Source of the DNA: Oscillospiraceae bacterium Zagget12
GTDB taxonomy: Bacteria > Bacillota > Clostridia > UBA1381
Length of the DNA: 54,297 nt
Direction of reading: 5' to 3'
NCBI GenBank assembly: GCA_001941225.1
Contig: MSHM01000036.1
Span: 1 to 54,297 of the forward strand
Within the stretch, counting starts at the first letter, position 1. Every line of letters starts with the position of its first letter. Below the pieces are notes generated by a model that made no database searches, had not been told where the DNA came from, and was given only the letters and a program-made list of their open reading frames with translations. Positions 53,101-54,297 of the stretch are shown one piece after another. Position numbers and translations under genes: made by a program.

Positions 53101-54081
53101 ATCGCTGCCGTAAATACCCGATGCCTTTATTGTTATCGGATAATGTGCAGCATCCTCGGGCTGAGATATTTTTTGATTCAGTTCAGATGTGAATACTACC
53201 TTTGAAAGAGTTTCCTCAGAAAGCTCGCCGAAGTCATCATCATCTGTTGTTGTTCTTACAAGAATATTATCAAGTTTCATAACGCTGTAATGTCTGCCCG
53301 AGCAAAAATCAACACCTGTAATGGAATCGATATTTCCGTTCATAGGAACAATAGCCTGTTTAAGCACTGCCGCACCGGTTGAGTCTGTAATCGTTACACT
53401 TGCAAGACTTCTTGTTCTGTCAGCATAAATCACATAATGATACCATGCGCTGTCTGTATAGGTTGCCGTCGTTGTATCTATATCATTGAAATAGCAATCA
53501 TTTGTTACCGCCTGCATAGTTACCTTAAACAAATAATTAGATGTAACTCCTTCATTTGTCGGATGTGAGCTGCCGGTGCTGACTGCGAATACAACATCGC
53601 CGTCTTTAGTTGATTTAGTAAGCGCCAAATCAAATTCCATTATATATTCATTATAGCTGCTTACATCAACGGTAAACTCCGAATATGCACTTCTCGTATT
53701 CTGAGAACCGCAGGTGTACTGAGCGTACTTAGAATTATCCGTGCTCAAGCTTATGCCCTCGGCATAATAATCCGATTTCCAATAATCTCCTATTGTGTCC
53801 GCCGTGACTGCCTCGTAATCCTGCGAATAAAGCGTTGTGTACGTTGCAGTTTCGCCGGATTCACCTTCCTCGGTTTCGCCGGATTCGTCTTCCTCAGTTT
53901 CGCCTTCCGTGCTTTCACCGGATTCGCCGTCCGTACTTTCGCCCGACTCGTCTGTCATAAGCGACACTGTCGGATTTTCGGCATCCTCATCGGCGCTTGC
54001 CGCCATCGGCAATGCCGTAAAAGAGCCGATTGCCATTGATAACGCCAATATCAATGACAGCAATTTCCTTTTACTTTTCAT
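50182..54081 (-). CDS. Secreted multi-modular rhamnogalacturonan acetylesterase (CE12, SGNH fold)
   Basis: 1299 residues. Signal peptide MKSKRKLLSLILALSMAIGSFTALPMAASA (1-30), an acidic stalk of ESGESTEGE-like repeats (44-76), then several lectin-like and Ig-like sandwich modules, one with the FLWDS-like string YLWDSLDGMEPL shared with the PL11 protein. The C-terminal domain from about 1063 is an SGNH hydrolase of the rhamnogalacturonan acetylesterase type, which removes acetyl groups from pectin: block I AIGDSTTSNN with the nucleophile Ser, block II FYNHGMAGRDSVNYYNQGRV, block III VNMGIN, and block V VDHNHYT with Asp and His near 1258. Block III reads GINS where relatives usually have GHND. 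The ATG follows GAGAGGAG. It complements the PL11 lyase; the two are separated by spoIID. Confidence 0.88.
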   Translation of the reverse strand: MKSKRKLLSLILALSMAIGSFTALPMAASADEDAENPTVSLMTDESGESTDGESGESTEGETEEDESGETEEGESGETATYTTLYSQDYEAVTADTIGDYWKSDYYAEGISLSTDNSKYAQYTCGSQNTRSAYSEFTVDVSSYNEYIMEFDLALTKSTKDGDVVFAVSTGSSHPTNEGVTSNYLFKVTMQAVTNDCYFNDIDTTTATYTDSAWYHYVIYADRTRSLASVTITDSTGAAVLKQAIVPMNGNIDSITGVDFCSGRHYSVMKLDNILVRTTTDDDDFGELSEETLSKVVFTSELNQKISQPEDAAHYPITIKASGIYGSDLTSVEGLTVNWSVVGLDGSGDETGEDGYISLTAAEGTGYGTDGCDPTNTDTTVYFNVRNGVSNWFGKVVAKVTYLEKSIEISTPFAVIGASGSGGNIAPEAGYPEDMSDYATALVGYTATANTITGQDLVLNNWSIYGSNDSRTLTLEKDDDGTKYLRFASNGGSGSTVGVYQLANQSSQYIVDMTVRFTGTSMAFGHYITTPNNTSNDPSWTASYASGTLTVGTESISGLNSDDWFRIVVSADESTDTLWVQVYDEEGTLVGETETELLDTASSDQKYFCFQGTYPVDLAKFKIYTPTAAAITVNSDTDTISVPTGVAATDVDLDDDGILSYSTETKALTVSLADAETADLITAEYTDGVISGVEVTPLTFTEGVATVENYEVSETAKVYLWDSLDGMEPLTSVGVYEEPSSEESITAELAAIVTDLNGFDVTGEVTWEIDTDDETIVLDVTDSQNATLTVSKGAPAGAVTITARCGTVSVDKTIMLTTTGNSINFAKSTSSMTIPFSGEDAVTAEFEAYTVNKSGNKTEYAVDDDGNATETPATITYTVLDKNSSDITDNMPTGVTFADGVLTVTSEAKSNVIYIKATNNDVTPLSRTVKVTIHGLSFAFGSDEPADTSYTQVTTDSYSEKLGYGFADASVVTASSNSVTGSNDYRFKVTVPNGNYTVSVDTTSDSITSEVVESVTATTGISKSGTSFDVAVCDGVLDLTFASDSTLSSVSITQKDAKTPNSKPAVYAIGDSTTSNNSSGACSWGNCVVNGDVTIPSGISAFYNHGMAGRDSVNYYNQGRVESVLLNVCPGDYVTVNMGINSKETNEGSAYYTLLSQYYAQAIIERDAIPVIVTATAQGPVNGHVGNYNSTTGVFTCNRGTDARNGVLRQIAQEKELNIIELGYWCDDLFNSLDLDTYNAANETSHTSVLEIVQSWYVDHNHYTAELGTQIGTYLLDSVADIIDGSTDFLYSNDTHIEEQ

Positions 54082-54128
54082 TTTGAAATCTCCTCTCTCT
54101 TTTGATTAAAGTTAATCATTATAAGATA

Positions 54129-54157
54129 ATTATACTATAAACTTTTTGTTTTGTACA
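54129..54157 (-). promoter_or_regulatory. CE12 gene promoter
   Basis: Minus-strand TGTACA (54152-54157), 17-bp spacer, TATAAT (54129-54134). The -35 is weak and the -10 is consensus. The transcript leader is about 40 bases. Confidence 0.55.
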
Positions 54158-54225
54158 GTCTTTTTTGCAAATTGAACAAAGATTTTCTATATTTTTAATT
54201 TTTTTATTTTTTTCTCGAAAAACCC

Positions 54226-54254
54226 TTGACAAATTCTTTTTATGTTGCTATAAT
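54226..54254 (+). promoter_or_regulatory. tRNA-Leu promoter
   Basis: TTGACA (54226-54231), 17-bp spacer, TATAAT (54249-54254), 13 bases before the tRNA 5' end. Consensus in every position. Confidence 0.9.
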
Positions 54255-54267
54255 AATACCGTTGTTC

Positions 54268-54297
54268 GCACCTGTGGCGGAATTGGCAGACGCGCCA
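54268..54297 (+). tRNA. tRNA-Leu, 5' part (cut by the window end)
   Basis: Starts GCACCTG followed by TGGCGGAATTGGCAGACGCG, the D-arm pattern of class II tRNA-Leu. The anticodon lies beyond the window, so the isoacceptor is unknown. Confidence 0.8.

Overview
The window looks like a chromosome segment of an anaerobic, Gram-positive Clostridia member (Oscillospiraceae/Ruminococcaceae-like gut or rumen bacterium). The evidence is a trimeric electron-bifurcating [FeFe] hydrogenase, a FeoA-FeoB fusion, a flavodoxin, a SpoIID homologue, a SigI/RsgI pair, S-layer-homology (SLH) and dockerin-like modules, pectin-degrading enzymes and AGGAGG ribosome binding sites. The genus is an inference.

Layout. 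1-2.5 kb: FeoAB iron importer. 2.5-8.1 kb: a mosaic of GC-rich dispersed repeats, then a 1634-residue secreted protein whose promoter spacer is a G9 tract and whose dockerin-like tail is cut by a one-base insertion. 8.1-11.5 kb: tRNA-Arg, an SCP2-like protein with a histone-H1-like tail, an AI-2E family permease, and a flavodoxin/DUF3793 operon with a palindromic operator. 11.6-13.5 kb: rpsB-tsf. 13.5-19.7 kb: sigI-rsgI and a secreted DUF4353-like (carbohydrate-binding) protein. 19.6-24.8 kb: MATE exporter, initiator tRNA, GtrA-like protein, YifB/ComM ATPase, CDF metal transporter. 25.2-31.0 kb: two secreted proteins in an operon, a 239-bp segment between perfect 27-bp inverted repeats that carries a promoter, and a tyrosine recombinase. 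31.1-37.9 kb: an operon of two SLH surface proteins. 38.2-42.4 kb: hydCBA. 42.4-43.6 kb: two SHOCT membrane proteins. 43.7-54.1 kb: a PL11 rhamnogalacturonan lyase, spoIID, and a CE12 rhamnogalacturonan acetylesterase. The window ends inside a tRNA-Leu.

How the parts fit. Surface and extracellular proteins make up more than half of the window, and their control is the main interest. (1) Two paralogous secreted proteins (2915-7819 and 25270-28161) share a C-terminal block, and each lies behind a different apparent phase-variation device: a homopolymeric G tract in a promoter spacer, and an invertible promoter next to a recombinase. In the orientation sequenced here the strong promoter points away from the surface-protein operon, which suggests an OFF or low state. 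(2) Three minus-strand promoters share a SigI-type pattern (CCC-containing -35 box, exactly 19 bp, CGWA -10 box). They precede sigI-rsgI, the DUF4353-like gene and the SLH operon, so they look like a local SigI regulon for polysaccharide sensing and cell-surface attachment. (3) The recombinase is split by a frameshift in an A7 run, the kind of tract at which slippage could tune the inversion switch.
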